Positions 37,979-46,256 of a stretch of 64,000 bases of DNA are shown one piece after another (the first letter of the stretch is position 1; each line of letters starts with the position of its first letter). Origin of the DNA: JAOPZW01 sp963707695 (GTDB lineage: Bacteria > Actinomycetota > Thermoleophilia > Solirubrobacterales > Solirubrobacteraceae); the NCBI GenBank assembly GCA_963707695.1, contig CAVPQY010000003.1:1054001-1118000 (forward strand), given 5' to 3'. The notes under the pieces were generated by a model. That model did not search any database and was not told where the DNA came from. It saw nothing but the letters and a program-made list of their open reading frames with translations. The translations under genes were made by a program, and so were the position numbers.

Positions 37979-39475
37979 TCACCCGTCCCGCAGGCTCACG
38001 ATCCCGCCGATGACCCCGAGGTAGGCCGACCCGTCGCGCGCGATGCCGATCCCCGCGTAGTTGTTGTTGAACGACAGCCCGTTCCCCGCGTAGCGCTTGA
38101 ACGCGGTCTGGCCGGTGCGCAGGCTGATGGCGGTCCAGAACCAGGGCTGCGTGCCGTTCGGGTCCGGATCGCGCGTGTAGGTGTAGATCAGGCCGGCCTG
38201 GGCCGACAGCTTCGGCACGACGCTCGGGGCGCGCTCCGTGAAGGTCTCCCACACCTTGCGGCACCCGCGCCCGCCCCGGCGGACGTCGACGCGCGCGAAG
38301 CCCGGCTCGGTCAGGGCGCCGGTCGTCGGGCCGAACGGGTCCTGGTAGCCGTAGTTGTTCTCGACCACGAGCGTGCGCCCCGCCGTCAGCAGCGAGTTCT
38401 CGGTCGCGCTGGCGCCCCGGTGGAAGACCGGGACCTCGCATACGATCCGGCGCGCACCGTGGCGCAGGCGGGTCGCGGTGCGGTACACGACGACGTTCAT
38501 CGGGTCGGCGTTGTCGGTGATCGCGACGTAGCCGCCGGCCATGATCGTGGGCGTCGTCCCCGACCCCGCGTCGACCTGGCTCGGCTTGACGACGCCCGAG
38601 TTGCGGTAGCGCACCGACCAGTCGATGCGCGGCCGCCCGCGGCGGCCGGCGCTCATCCGGTACATGCGGCGGTCGGACACGATGTAGACCGCGTCGCGGT
38701 CGACGGCGAAGGAGTTCTCGACCTCCTCGCCGAGGCGCTTGACGTGGATCCGGCGCGTGCGCGGGTCCAGGACGCCGACCTTGCCGTTGCGCTTCGACAC
38801 GAACCAGACGCGGCCCTGGAAGTCGGGCAGGGCCGAGGTCACGCGCTCGTCGGGGTTCAGGACGCCCGTGAGGTCGTAGTCGGCGACCTTCCGCAGTGAC
38901 GTCCCGCCGGCGCCCTCGGCGATCACGAGCAGGTGGCTCGTCTTGCTCGCGCTCCAGATGCGATCGCGGGGGTCGAGGAAGAAGTAGCCGCCGCCCGTGA
39001 AGTTCTGGAACGTCTTCGTCCCCGGCGCGTCCGGCGCCTGGGGCAGGACGTAGCTGGCCAGGATGCGGAGCGTCGAGGGGTCGATGACGCGCGCCTGGGG
39101 CGGCGCCCCGGCCGACGGGCACACCGACACCATCCGGCCGCGCCGGTCGAAGGCCAGCGAGCCGCAGATCGCGGCGGGCATCGCGCCCGAGCCGAGCACC
39201 GAGGCGCGGCCGAGGGGGCCCGAGAAGGGGTAGCTGTCGGTCATCCACGTGTCGTCGTGGATGTTCGAGCGCGGGTTGCGCGCGAGCCCCGGGTTCTGGG
39301 GCACGCGCGTCGCCGGTCCGGGCTGGGCCCGGACCGGGCCGCCGGTCGCGGTCGGCAGCGACGTCGCCGCCCCGGGGGCGATCGGGTCGGCGGCGGCGGG
39401 CCCGGCGCCGAGCGCCAGGCCGAGCACGACGAGGGCGAGCGCGACGACGCGCGCCGGGCGGGAGGGGGCGGCCAT
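37979..39475 (-). CDS. Secreted protein, predicted beta-propeller, unknown function
   Basis: 498 aa from ATG 39475. Signal peptide about 1-29 (ALALVVLGLALGAGPAAA). The rest has repeated strand patterns around aromatic and Asp-rich turns, such as FFLDPRDRIWSASKTSHLLV, VGVLDPRTRRIHVKRLGEE and FAVDRDAVYIVSDRRMYRM. These fit a PQQ/YncE-like propeller without clear catalytic residues. It lies 16 bp from tRNA-Lys on the opposite strand. The 50 codons upstream of the chosen ATG that remain open are not signal-like. Function unknown; exported location is well supported. Confidence 0.75.
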   Translation of the reverse strand: MAAPSRPARVVALALVVLGLALGAGPAAADPIAPGAATSLPTATGGPVRAQPGPATRVPQNPGLARNPRSNIHDDTWMTDSYPFSGPLGRASVLGSGAMPAAICGSLAFDRRGRMVSVCPSAGAPPQARVIDPSTLRILASYVLPQAPDAPGTKTFQNFTGGGYFFLDPRDRIWSASKTSHLLVIAEGAGGTSLRKVADYDLTGVLNPDERVTSALPDFQGRVWFVSKRNGKVGVLDPRTRRIHVKRLGEEVENSFAVDRDAVYIVSDRRMYRMSAGRRGRPRIDWSVRYRNSGVVKPSQVDAGSGTTPTIMAGGYVAITDNADPMNVVVYRTATRLRHGARRIVCEVPVFHRGASATENSLLTAGRTLVVENNYGYQDPFGPTTGALTEPGFARVDVRRGGRGCRKVWETFTERAPSVVPKLSAQAGLIYTYTRDPDPNGTQPWFWTAISLRTGQTAFKRYAGNGLSFNNNYAGIGIARDGSAYLGVIGGIVSLRDG

Positions 39476-39596
39476 GGGGGCGATCCTCTCGCACACGGTC
39501 GGTCCGCGTCCACAGGCCGGCCCGATGATCGGAGCACAGGCCCGGGCAGGCGCTCCGAAGGCCGTCCCGACGATCTCGAACCGCCACGGCGCGGGA

Positions 39597-39623
39597 GGTC
39601 GCCCGGACTCGGGTCGGGCGACC
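39597..39623. terminator. Strong hairpin downstream of the ABM-like gene
   Basis: GGTCGCCCG (39597-39605) pairs perfectly with CGGGCGACC (39615-39623) across the loop GACTCGGGT. It lies 42 bp beyond the stop of the minus-strand gene 39665-39982 and upstream of the next minus-strand gene, so it fits a terminator between them. No T-tract. Confidence 0.5.
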
Positions 39624-39664
39624 ACCCGCGGCGCCTGCGGACGGGACGGTGCGGGCCGGGTGCC

Positions 39665-39982
39665 CTAGCCGCGGGCGCTCTCGCGCGCGGCGTCGACTCG
39701 CACGTCGAAGGCGACCTCGTAGACCTCCACGTCGCCGCGGTGACCCATGTCGGCGGGCGGGTCCATCTCGTTGAGGACCCGGTCGCCCTGGCGGAGGTCC
39801 TCCTCGGTCTCGAACAGGCCGATGCCGATGGCACGGCCGCCCTCGGGGTCGATGAGGAGCGTGAACCCCACCGACGGCACGCCCTCCGGCGGCCCGGACT
39901 CCCCCCGCTCACGGATCTCGGACCCGCTGCGGCGGATCGCCTCGGCGTCGCCGCCCTCCCACCTCGTCACGCGCGCGAACAT
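39665..39982 (-). CDS. Small ABM-like dimeric alpha/beta-barrel protein
   Basis: 105 aa, starting MFARVTRWEGGDAEAIRRSG, with VGFTLLIDPEGGRAIGIGLF and then EVAFDVRVDAARES at the end. The length and strand-helix-strand pattern match antibiotic-biosynthesis-monooxygenase-like (ABM) small barrels, which act as dimers on heme, quinones or as stress proteins. No specific substrate is implied. Ribosome site AAAGGAG eight bases before the ATG. Monocistronic between a tRNA-Glu and a hairpin. Confidence 0.7.
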   Translation of the reverse strand: MFARVTRWEGGDAEAIRRSGSEIRERGESGPPEGVPSVGFTLLIDPEGGRAIGIGLFETEEDLRQGDRVLNEMDPPADMGHRGDVEVYEVAFDVRVDAARESARG

Positions 39983-40043
39983 TGGACGTGCTCCTTTCGG
40001 TCGGATCGGCCGACCGTACGCCGGAGCGACGGGCGCGTCCAGG

Positions 40044-40115
40044 TACCCCCAGCGGGAATCGAACCCGCGACTCCGGCTCGAAAGGCCGACGTGTTAGCCG
40101 CTACACCATGGGGGC
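40044..40115 (-). tRNA. tRNA-Glu (anticodon TTC)
   Basis: 72 nt on the minus strand. The acceptor GCCCCCA pairs with TGGGGGT, the anticodon loop is CTTTCGA, and the T arm is GCGGG-TTCGATT-CCCGC; discriminator A. No encoded CCA. It stands alone rather than in a Glu-Gln cluster. Confidence 0.95.
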
Positions 40116-40142
40116 GGGGCGGCCGATGCTACCCCGCCCGCC

Positions 40143-40895
40143 TCAGACCGAGCGGGTCAGCCCGCCGTCGACGCGCACCGCCTCGCCCGTGATGTAGGAC
40201 GCGCGGGCCGAGCAGAGGAAGACCGCGGCGGCCGCCATCTCGGCGGGCGTGCCGACGCGCGCCGCCGGGATGCCCTCGCGCGCGCCGGCGTCGGCGTTCT
40301 CGCGCCCGCCGTAGAGCGCGTACAGGCGGTCGGTGCCGATCTGACCGGGAAGCACCGTGTTGAGCGTCACGCCGTCGGCGGCGACGGCGCGGGCGATCGT
40401 CTTGAAGGCGGCGACGAGCCCGGCCCGGTGGGTGTTCGAGAGCATGAGGTGGGGGAGCGGCTCGCGCACCGAGGTCGAGCCCACGTTCACCACCCGGCCC
40501 CAGCCGCGCTCGCGCATGCCCGGCATGGCCGCCTCGACGAGCTCGAGCGGGCCGAGCACGAGCGTCCGGTAGGCGGCCTCCCACGCGTCGCGCCCGAAGC
40601 GGAGCGGGTCGGGCCCGGCGGGCGGGCCGCCCGTGTTCGTCACGACGACGTCGAGGCCGCCCCCGAGGGCCTCCTGCGCGGCCGCGACGAACCGCGGCGT
40701 GCCGTCGAGATCCTCGGAGTCGTGCACCAGGCCGGTCGCCCCGATCTCCGCGGCCGCCGCCTCGATCCGCTCGGCCGAGCGCGAGCTGATCGCCACCCTC
40801 GCGCCCTCGCGCACGAGCTCGGCCGCGATGGCCTTGCCGATGCCCTGCGACGCGCCGGTGACGAGCGCGACCTTCCCGCCGAGGCCGAGGTCCAT
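40143..40895 (-). CDS. SDR-family oxidoreductase lacking the catalytic Tyr/Lys
   Basis: 250 aa. The NAD(P)-binding motif TGASQGIG is intact, as is VVVTNTGGPPAGP (the NNAG position). The catalytic Ser region VVNVGSTSVREPLPHLMLSN is followed by N-T-H-R-A-G-L where classical enzymes have Y-x-x-x-K-A-x-L, so Tyr and Lys are replaced (Ser and Arg in my alignment). A known FabG-like subgroup shares this. It may bind cofactor without classical reduction, or use other residues. It ends ASYITGEAVRVDGGLTRSV as usual. No neighbouring pathway gene suggests a substrate. Confidence 0.85.
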   Translation of the reverse strand: MDLGLGGKVALVTGASQGIGKAIAAELVREGARVAISSRSAERIEAAAAEIGATGLVHDSEDLDGTPRFVAAAQEALGGGLDVVVTNTGGPPAGPDPLRFGRDAWEAAYRTLVLGPLELVEAAMPGMRERGWGRVVNVGSTSVREPLPHLMLSNTHRAGLVAAFKTIARAVAADGVTLNTVLPGQIGTDRLYALYGGRENADAGAREGIPAARVGTPAEMAAAAVFLCSARASYITGEAVRVDGGLTRSV

Positions 40896-40904
40896 GGCCC
40901 GACG

Positions 40905-41261
40905 CTACCCGGCCGGGGGCGCCGCGACGACCTCGGCGGGCGGCTCGGGGTCGCGCGCGAGCCGCGCGCACCAGAGCGCGAACACCGGGACGCCCAGCGC
41001 GGTGCCGAGCCAGTGCTCGCCCGTCAGCACCGCGACGACCGCCGGGAGGCCGGCGAGCGCCGCCCCGACCAGCACGCCGGCGACCGGAAGGCGCAGCACC
41101 CGCGCGACGAGCAGCGCGCACGCGGCCCACGCTGCGGGCCCGGCGAGCCAGCCCCAGCTCTCGAAGAACGAGCGCGGCAGCGCGAGCGCGAGGACCACGG
41201 CGAGCACCGCGATCGACGCCGCCTGCACCACCGCCGCCTGGACGAACACGGGCCACTTCAT
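40905..41261 (-). CDS. Small integral membrane protein, unknown function
   Basis: 118 aa with about four hydrophobic helices (AVVQAASIAVLAVVLALALP, LAGPAAWAACALLVARVL, AGVLVGAALAGLPAVVAVLT, LGTALGVPVFALWCARLA). Start MKWPVFVQ and a Pro/Ala tail. It lies 9 bp upstream of the SDR start on the same strand, so both are probably in one transcript. No family recognised with certainty. Confidence 0.7.
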   Translation of the reverse strand: MKWPVFVQAAVVQAASIAVLAVVLALALPRSFFESWGWLAGPAAWAACALLVARVLRLPVAGVLVGAALAGLPAVVAVLTGEHWLGTALGVPVFALWCARLARDPEPPAEVVAAPPAG

Positions 41262-41323
41262 CCCGGCCCATGGTGGCAGGCCGCCGCCCCGGCGCGCCGC
41301 CCCGGGCTACCCTCGTCGCGCCC

Positions 41324-41397
41324 GGGCGGTTAGCTCAGCTGGTCAGAGCACCTGCCTTACAAGCAGGGGGTCGCAGGTTCGAGCCCTGCACCGCCCA
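41324..41397 (+). tRNA. tRNA-Val (anticodon TAC)
   Basis: 74 nt. The acceptor GGGCGGT pairs with ACCGCCC, the D arm follows TAGCTCAG, the anticodon loop is CTTACAA between CCTGC and GCAGG, and the T arm is TTCGAGC; discriminator A, no CCA. A TACCCT box (41308-41313) lies ten bases upstream and is the likely promoter. Confidence 0.96.
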
Positions 41398-41454
41398 CTG
41401 GGGCCGCGGGGTGCCCGGCCACGCGCGCCGTCCGCGCGGACTAGGCTGGCGGCG

Positions 41455-41514
41455 ATGACCACGCATGTGGGCTCGAGGACGATCGCCGTCGCGTCGGAGG
41501 GGGTGCTGCGATGA
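41455..41514 (+). CDS. 19-codon upstream ORF translationally coupled to the monooxygenase
   Basis: ATG 41455 opens a 19-residue peptide, MTTHVGSRTIAVASEGVLR, whose TGA overlaps the monooxygenase ATG (ATGA at 41511-41514). TAGGCT at 41442-41447 is a minus-10 box seven bases before the ATG, so the mRNA would be leaderless and begin with this ORF. The GGAGGGGGTG inside the peptide gene serves as Shine-Dalgarno for the next start. It may act to load ribosomes, or as a regulatory leader. Amino-acid bias typical of attenuators is absent. Confidence 0.5.
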   Translation: MTTHVGSRTIAVASEGVLR

Positions 41515-42965
41515 CCTCGGTCGCCGTCGTCGGCGGGGGCTTCGGGGGCGTCGGAGCGGCCGCGATGCTGCGGCGCGCCGGGTACGAGGACGTCGTCGTG
41601 TTCGAGCGCGGCGAGCGCGTCGGCGGCGTGTGGCAGCACAACACCTACCCCGGCGCCGCCTGCGACATTCCATCGCACCTGTACGAGTTCTCGTTCGCGC
41701 CGAACCACCGGTGGTCGCGGCGCTACGCACCGCAGGCCGAGATCCAGGCCTACGTCGAGGGCGTGGCCCGCGAGCACGGCGTGCTGGACCGGATCCGGAC
41801 CGGCACCGAGGTCACACACGCGCGCTGGGACGCGGCGCGCGCCAAGTGGATGCTCGAGACGACCGCGGGCCCCCACGAGGCCGACGTCCTCCTGACCGCC
41901 TGCGGCCAGCTGTCGGTCCCCAGCGTCCCTCCGATCCCCGGGCTCGAGACGTTCGCGGGCCCGGTCTTCCACACGGCGCAGTGGCGCCACGACGTCGACC
42001 TCGCCGGCCGGCGCGTCGCGGTGATCGGCACCGGGTGCAGCGCCATCCAGGTCGTGCCCGCCATCCAGCCGATCGTCGGGCACATCGACGTCTACCAGCG
42101 CTCCCCGGGCTGGACGTTCCCGAAGATGGACGGCCCCTACAGCGAGCGGGCCCAGCGCCTGTTCGAGCGCTTCCCGGTGGTCCAGCGCCTCGACCGCGGC
42201 GCCATCCTGGCGTTCCAGGAGTTCGGCGCGCTCGCGATGACCAAGCGCCGCTCGCTGCTACGGGTGTTCCGCGCGCTGGCCCGGCGTCAGATCACCAAGG
42301 CGATCGCGGACCCGGCGCTGCGGCGCAAGGTCACGCCGACCGACGAGATGGGCTGCAAGCGGATCATGCTCACCGACGACTGGTACCCGACGCTCACGAA
42401 GCCCGAGGTCGACGTCGTCGTCGACCGCATCGCCGAGGTCGTACCGGGCGGCATCCGCACCGAGGACGGGACGGAGCGCCCGGCCGACGTGCTCGTGCTC
42501 GCCACCGGCTTCCGGACGCACGGGTTCGTCGCCCCGATGGAGGTCGTCGGGGACGGCGGCCGGACGCTCGCCGAGGAGTGGGGGACGGTGCCGCGCGCCT
42601 ACCTCGGGCTGAGCGTGCCCGGGTTCCCGAACCTCTTCCTCCTCTACGGGCCGAACACGAACGGCGGCACGGGCTCGGTCATCTACACGATCGAGTCCGG
42701 CGTCCGGCACGTGGTCGCCGCGCTGCGCGAGCTCGAGCGCGCGAACGCCCGGCGGATCGAGGTCCGCCGCTCCGCGGCGGAAGCCTTCGATCGTGCGCTG
42801 CGCACCGCGCTGAGCGGGACGGTGTGGCACACCGGCTGCACGAACTGGTACGTCGACGAGCACGGCAACGACCCGAACCAGTGGCCGTGGCTGTGGACCA
42901 CCTACCGGCGCCGCACGGCCCGGCTCGCGGACGGCGCGTACGAAACGTCCGCGCCCGGCGCCTAG
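41511..42965 (+). CDS. FAD/NADPH monooxygenase, Baeyer-Villiger type
   Basis: 484 aa class B flavoprotein monooxygenase. The FAD-binding Rossmann motif is VVGGGFGGVGAAAMLRRAG and the second (NADPH) motif is VIGTGCSAIQVVPAI. The BVMO fingerprint F-x-G-x-x-x-H-T-x-x-W is present as FAGPVFHTAQW. GVWQHNTYPGAACDIPSHLY is also typical. It probably inserts oxygen into ketones or hydroxylates alkyl or aromatic compounds; the substrate is unknown. Translation is coupled to the 19-codon ORF upstream. The next gene starts 133 bp downstream behind its own promoter. Confidence 0.9.
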   Translation: MTSVAVVGGGFGGVGAAAMLRRAGYEDVVVFERGERVGGVWQHNTYPGAACDIPSHLYEFSFAPNHRWSRRYAPQAEIQAYVEGVAREHGVLDRIRTGTEVTHARWDAARAKWMLETTAGPHEADVLLTACGQLSVPSVPPIPGLETFAGPVFHTAQWRHDVDLAGRRVAVIGTGCSAIQVVPAIQPIVGHIDVYQRSPGWTFPKMDGPYSERAQRLFERFPVVQRLDRGAILAFQEFGALAMTKRRSLLRVFRALARRQITKAIADPALRRKVTPTDEMGCKRIMLTDDWYPTLTKPEVDVVVDRIAEVVPGGIRTEDGTERPADVLVLATGFRTHGFVAPMEVVGDGGRTLAEEWGTVPRAYLGLSVPGFPNLFLLYGPNTNGGTGSVIYTIESGVRHVVAALRELERANARRIEVRRSAAEAFDRALRTALSGTVWHTGCTNWYVDEHGNDPNQWPWLWTTYRRRTARLADGAYETSAPGA

Positions 42966-43098
42966 CGCGGGGCACGTCCCCCCTCCGCCGCCATCCGGGA
43001 CTTGCCGAGGCCCACCTCGTCGCGTTTGCGGCGTACGTCCGCACCGCGTAGCGTGGGGACGAGGATCCGCGTCAGGCCCTTCCGAGGGAGGTGTGGCC

Positions 43099-44238
43099 GT
43101 GCGGGAACCGGGTCGCAGGACGTCCGCCGCGCGGTTCCCGCGCCTGGGGGTCATCGCGGTCCTGGCGGTGGCCGTGGCCACCGCAGGCGCGCCCGCCGCC
43201 TCAGCGGCAACCGTGACCTGTGGGCAGGCCGTCGCCACCGACGTCGTGCTGGACAACGACCTCGCGAACTGCCCGGGCGACGGCCTGGTCGCCGCGGCGG
43301 ACGGCATCACGGTCGACCTGAACGGGCATACCGTCGCCGGTGTCGGCGGCTCCTCGCCGGACACGGTCGGCGTGCTGCTCGGCGACCACCCGAACGTCAC
43401 CGTCCGGAACGGGCGCCTGCGCGGCTTCACGTACGGCGTCAAGATGAGGCACGGGTTCGTGTTCGCGGGCGGTGGGGGCGACCGCGTGCTTGAAGTGGCG
43501 CTCGCGGACGTCTCGGTCGGCGTGCAGCTCCTGAACCCCGGTGGCAACGTGATCGCGTTCAACACGATCGCGGCCCGCGCCACGGGCGTGTACGCGGACG
43601 CCTTGGGGGATGAGATCGCCTACAACCACTTCACCGGGGGTGGGATCTCCCTGATCGGGAACGGCACGCGCATCGAGCACAACCGCGTGGGCGTGATCGC
43701 GCTTCTGGTGCTGTCCAGGGGAGCGTTCGTGGCCGACAACAGCGTCAACCGGATCACGGTCCTGCCCCTCAGCTCGCATGCGACGCTCGTGGGCAACGTC
43801 GTGGTGGGCGGCGGGATCGAGGTCCAGGGCTCCCAGACGCTCGTGTGGCGCAACCGCGTGATCGGGAGCTCGACGGACGGCATCGTGATCCATGGCGGCA
43901 ACGACGAGTTCACCCAGGGCGTCACCGCCAGCGACGACGTCGTCCTCGGCAACATCGTGGGGTACTCGGCTCGGGACGGGATCGCGCTGCCGCCCGCGGT
44001 CTGCGGGCGGTCGTGCGACCTGGCCGCGGCGAACGCGCTCGTGCGCCACAACACGGTGCGCCACAACGGCCGCGACGGCATCCGGGCCGAGGCACCGTCG
44101 ACGACGGTGACGCGCAACATCGCCCGGTTCAACGCCGGCGTCGGGATCTTCGCCGCCGGCGGCGTCACCGACGGCGGCGGCAACGTCGCGAGGGGCAACG
44201 GCGGCGGGGCACAGTGCGTCGGCATCGTCTGCGGCTGA
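43099..44238 (+). CDS. Secreted right-handed parallel beta-helix protein
   Basis: 379 aa from GTG 43099 (ribosome site GGGAGGT at 43085-43091; an in-frame GTG at 43093 is too close to it). Signal peptide to about residue 37 (ATAGAPAASA). The body is made of short N-rich coils such as VDLNGHTVAGVGG, NVIAFNTIAARATGVYAD, ALVRHNTVRHNGRDGIRAEA and VTRNIARFNAGVGIFAAGG, the NosD/CASH beta-helix pattern. Such proteins often bind or cut polysaccharides, but no catalytic residues can be assigned. A paired Cys at the start (TCGQ...NCPGD) and end (QCVGIVCG) may cap the helix. Confidence 0.88.
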   Translation: MREPGRRTSAARFPRLGVIAVLAVAVATAGAPAASAATVTCGQAVATDVVLDNDLANCPGDGLVAAADGITVDLNGHTVAGVGGSSPDTVGVLLGDHPNVTVRNGRLRGFTYGVKMRHGFVFAGGGGDRVLEVALADVSVGVQLLNPGGNVIAFNTIAARATGVYADALGDEIAYNHFTGGGISLIGNGTRIEHNRVGVIALLVLSRGAFVADNSVNRITVLPLSSHATLVGNVVVGGGIEVQGSQTLVWRNRVIGSSTDGIVIHGGNDEFTQGVTASDDVVLGNIVGYSARDGIALPPAVCGRSCDLAAANALVRHNTVRHNGRDGIRAEAPSTTVTRNIARFNAGVGIFAAGGVTDGGGNVARGNGGGAQCVGIVCG

Positions 44239-44254
44239 GCCGGCCGGGCCGCCG

Positions 44255-44272
44255 CGTCTCGCCACGGAGACG
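44255..44272. terminator. Hairpin after the beta-helix gene
   Basis: CGTCTC (44255-44260) and GAGACG (44267-44272) form a 6-bp stem with loop GCCACG, 16 bp past the stop and before the hyuA promoter. No T-tract. Confidence 0.4.
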
Positions 44273-44336
44273 TGACGACGCCCGCCTGTCTGGCGGCCGC
44301 CTGGGGGCCCCGCCCCGCGGGTAGAGTCCTGCGCCG

Positions 44337-46256
44337 ATGGCGGCGGCGAGCCCTCCAGCGGCGGACGGAGCGCTCGTGGGCGTGGACGTCGGCGGGACCT
44401 TCACCGACGCGGTCGTCCTCGCCGCCGGCCGGCTGGTCACGGCCAAGGTGCCGACCACGCCGCAAGACCAGAGCGAGGCCGCGATCGCCGCCGTGCTGGA
44501 GGCGCTCGGGCGCGCCGGGCTGGGCCCGTCCGACGTCGGCCGCTTCGGCCACGGGATGACCGTCGGCACCAACGCGCTGCTCGAGGCCACCGGCGCGCGC
44601 ACGTCGCTCGTGGCGACCGAGGGCTTCGGCGACCTGCTCGAGCTGCGGCGCCAGACGCGCGCGCACCTCTACCGCCTCGACGACCACCACCCCCCGCCGC
44701 TCGTGCCGCACGAGCGCACGCACGAGGTGCGCGAGCGGGCCGGCCCGGACGGCGTGCTCGAGCCGCTCGACGAAGCGTCGCTCGCGCGCGTGGTCGAGGC
44801 GGTGCGGGCCGACGGGTCGGAGGCGGTGGCGGTGGGACTGCTGTTCTCGTTCGCGCACCCCGCCCACGAGCGGCGGGTGGCCGAGGCCCTGCGCACGGCG
44901 CTGCCCGGCGTGCACGTCAGCGCCTCCTGCGAGGTGCTCCCCGAGATCCGCGAGTACGAGCGCCTCTCGACGACCGCCGTCGACGCCTACCTGACCCCCG
45001 TGCTGCGCGCCTACCTCGAGCGGCTGGCCGGCCGGGCCGCCGAGGCCGGGCTCCCGGCCCCGGCGATCATGCAGTCCAGCGGGGGCGTGCTGCCGATCGA
45101 GGCCTGCCGCGACCACGCGGCCTGGACCGTCCTGAGCGGGCCGGCCGGCGGCGTGGTCGGCGCCGCGCGCGTGGCCGCGCGGGAGGACCGCCCGCTGGCC
45201 CTGACGTTCGACATGGGCGGCACGTCGTGCGACGTCGCGCTCGTCCGCGACGGCGTCCCCGCCCGGGCGGCGGGGACGGTGATCGCGGGCCACCCGCTGC
45301 ACCTCCCGATGCTCGACGTGGCGACGGTCTCCGCGGGCGGCGGGAGCATCGCGTGGGCCGACTCCGGCGGTGCGCTCCGCGTGGGCCCCCACTCGGCCGG
45401 GGCGCGACCGGGTCCTGCCGCCTACGGACTCGGCGGCGACCGGCCGACGGTCACCGACGCCGACGTCGTCCTGGGGCGGATCCCCACGGACCGCCCGCTG
45501 GGCGGCCTCCGGCTCGATGCCGGCGCGGCGCGCTCGGCGGTGGCCGGCCTCGCCGCCGAGCTCGGCCTGGAGGTGGAGGCCTGCGCCGAGGGCATCGTGA
45601 CCGTGGCGGTCCAGGAGATGGTGCGGGCGCTGCGGCTCGTCAGCGTGGAGCGCGGCGAGGACCCTCGCGAGGCCACGCTCGTCGCCTTCGGCGGGGCGGG
45701 CCCGCTGCACGCCTGCCCGGTCGCCGACGAGCTCGGGGTGCGCCGCGTCGTGGCCCCGCCCGCGGCCGGCGTCCTGGCCGCCCTGGGCCTGGTCGTGGCC
45801 GGCGAGCGGCGGGACTTCGTGCAGACCGTCCTGGCGCCGGTCGACGAGGCAGCACGCCTGGCGGCCCGGCTGGAGCCGCTCACCCGGCAGGCCGAGGACG
45901 CGCTGCCCGGCGCGGCGCGGCACGCCGCGGTCGACTGCCGCTACGTCGGCCAGAGCCACGCGCTGACCGTCGACTGGGACCCGCGGGCGCCCGAGTCCGA
46001 GCTCGTCGCCGCCTTCCACGAGGCCCACCGCGGCCGCTACGGCGACGCGGACCCCGGGCGGCCGGTCGAGGCGGTGACGCTGCGCCTGGCGGCCGAGCGC
46101 CCGGGCGCCGACCCCGAGCTCCCGGCCGGCGAGGCGGGCGCGCCGGTCCGCGGCCCGGCCGTCGTCCCCATGGAAGGGGCGACCTGCTGGGTGGGCGAGG
46201 CCTGGTCGGCGCGCGTCGACCCGACGGGCCAGCTCGTCCTGGAGCGCGAGGGGTGA
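44337..46256 (+). CDS. hyuA: Hydantoinase/oxoprolinase family protein, subunit A (ATPase)
   Basis: 639 aa. Acetate/sugar-kinase-like ATPase fold: LVGVDVGGTFTDAVVLAAGR at the N terminus, HGMTVGTNALLEATGARTSL, and a second phosphate-binding motif LTFDMGGTSCDVALVRDGVP. The family hydrolyses N-methylhydantoin or 5-oxoproline with ATP, or carboxylates acetone; A and B subunits form a complex. The paired gene follows with GTGA overlap. No acetone-carboxylase gamma subunit follows, favouring a hydantoinase/oxoprolinase type. TAGAGT (44322-44327) lies nine bases before the ATG. Confidence 0.9.
   Translation: MAAASPPAADGALVGVDVGGTFTDAVVLAAGRLVTAKVPTTPQDQSEAAIAAVLEALGRAGLGPSDVGRFGHGMTVGTNALLEATGARTSLVATEGFGDLLELRRQTRAHLYRLDDHHPPPLVPHERTHEVRERAGPDGVLEPLDEASLARVVEAVRADGSEAVAVGLLFSFAHPAHERRVAEALRTALPGVHVSASCEVLPEIREYERLSTTAVDAYLTPVLRAYLERLAGRAAEAGLPAPAIMQSSGGVLPIEACRDHAAWTVLSGPAGGVVGAARVAAREDRPLALTFDMGGTSCDVALVRDGVPARAAGTVIAGHPLHLPMLDVATVSAGGGSIAWADSGGALRVGPHSAGARPGPAAYGLGGDRPTVTDADVVLGRIPTDRPLGGLRLDAGAARSAVAGLAAELGLEVEACAEGIVTVAVQEMVRALRLVSVERGEDPREATLVAFGGAGPLHACPVADELGVRRVVAPPAAGVLAALGLVVAGERRDFVQTVLAPVDEAARLAARLEPLTRQAEDALPGAARHAAVDCRYVGQSHALTVDWDPRAPESELVAAFHEAHRGRYGDADPGRPVEAVTLRLAAERPGADPELPAGEAGAPVRGPAVVPMEGATCWVGEAWSARVDPTGQLVLEREG

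Noticed and set aside
41341..41400. Minus-strand peptide ending RARTCDPLLVRQVL
   Set aside because: Antisense translation of tRNA-Val, another well-known artefact.
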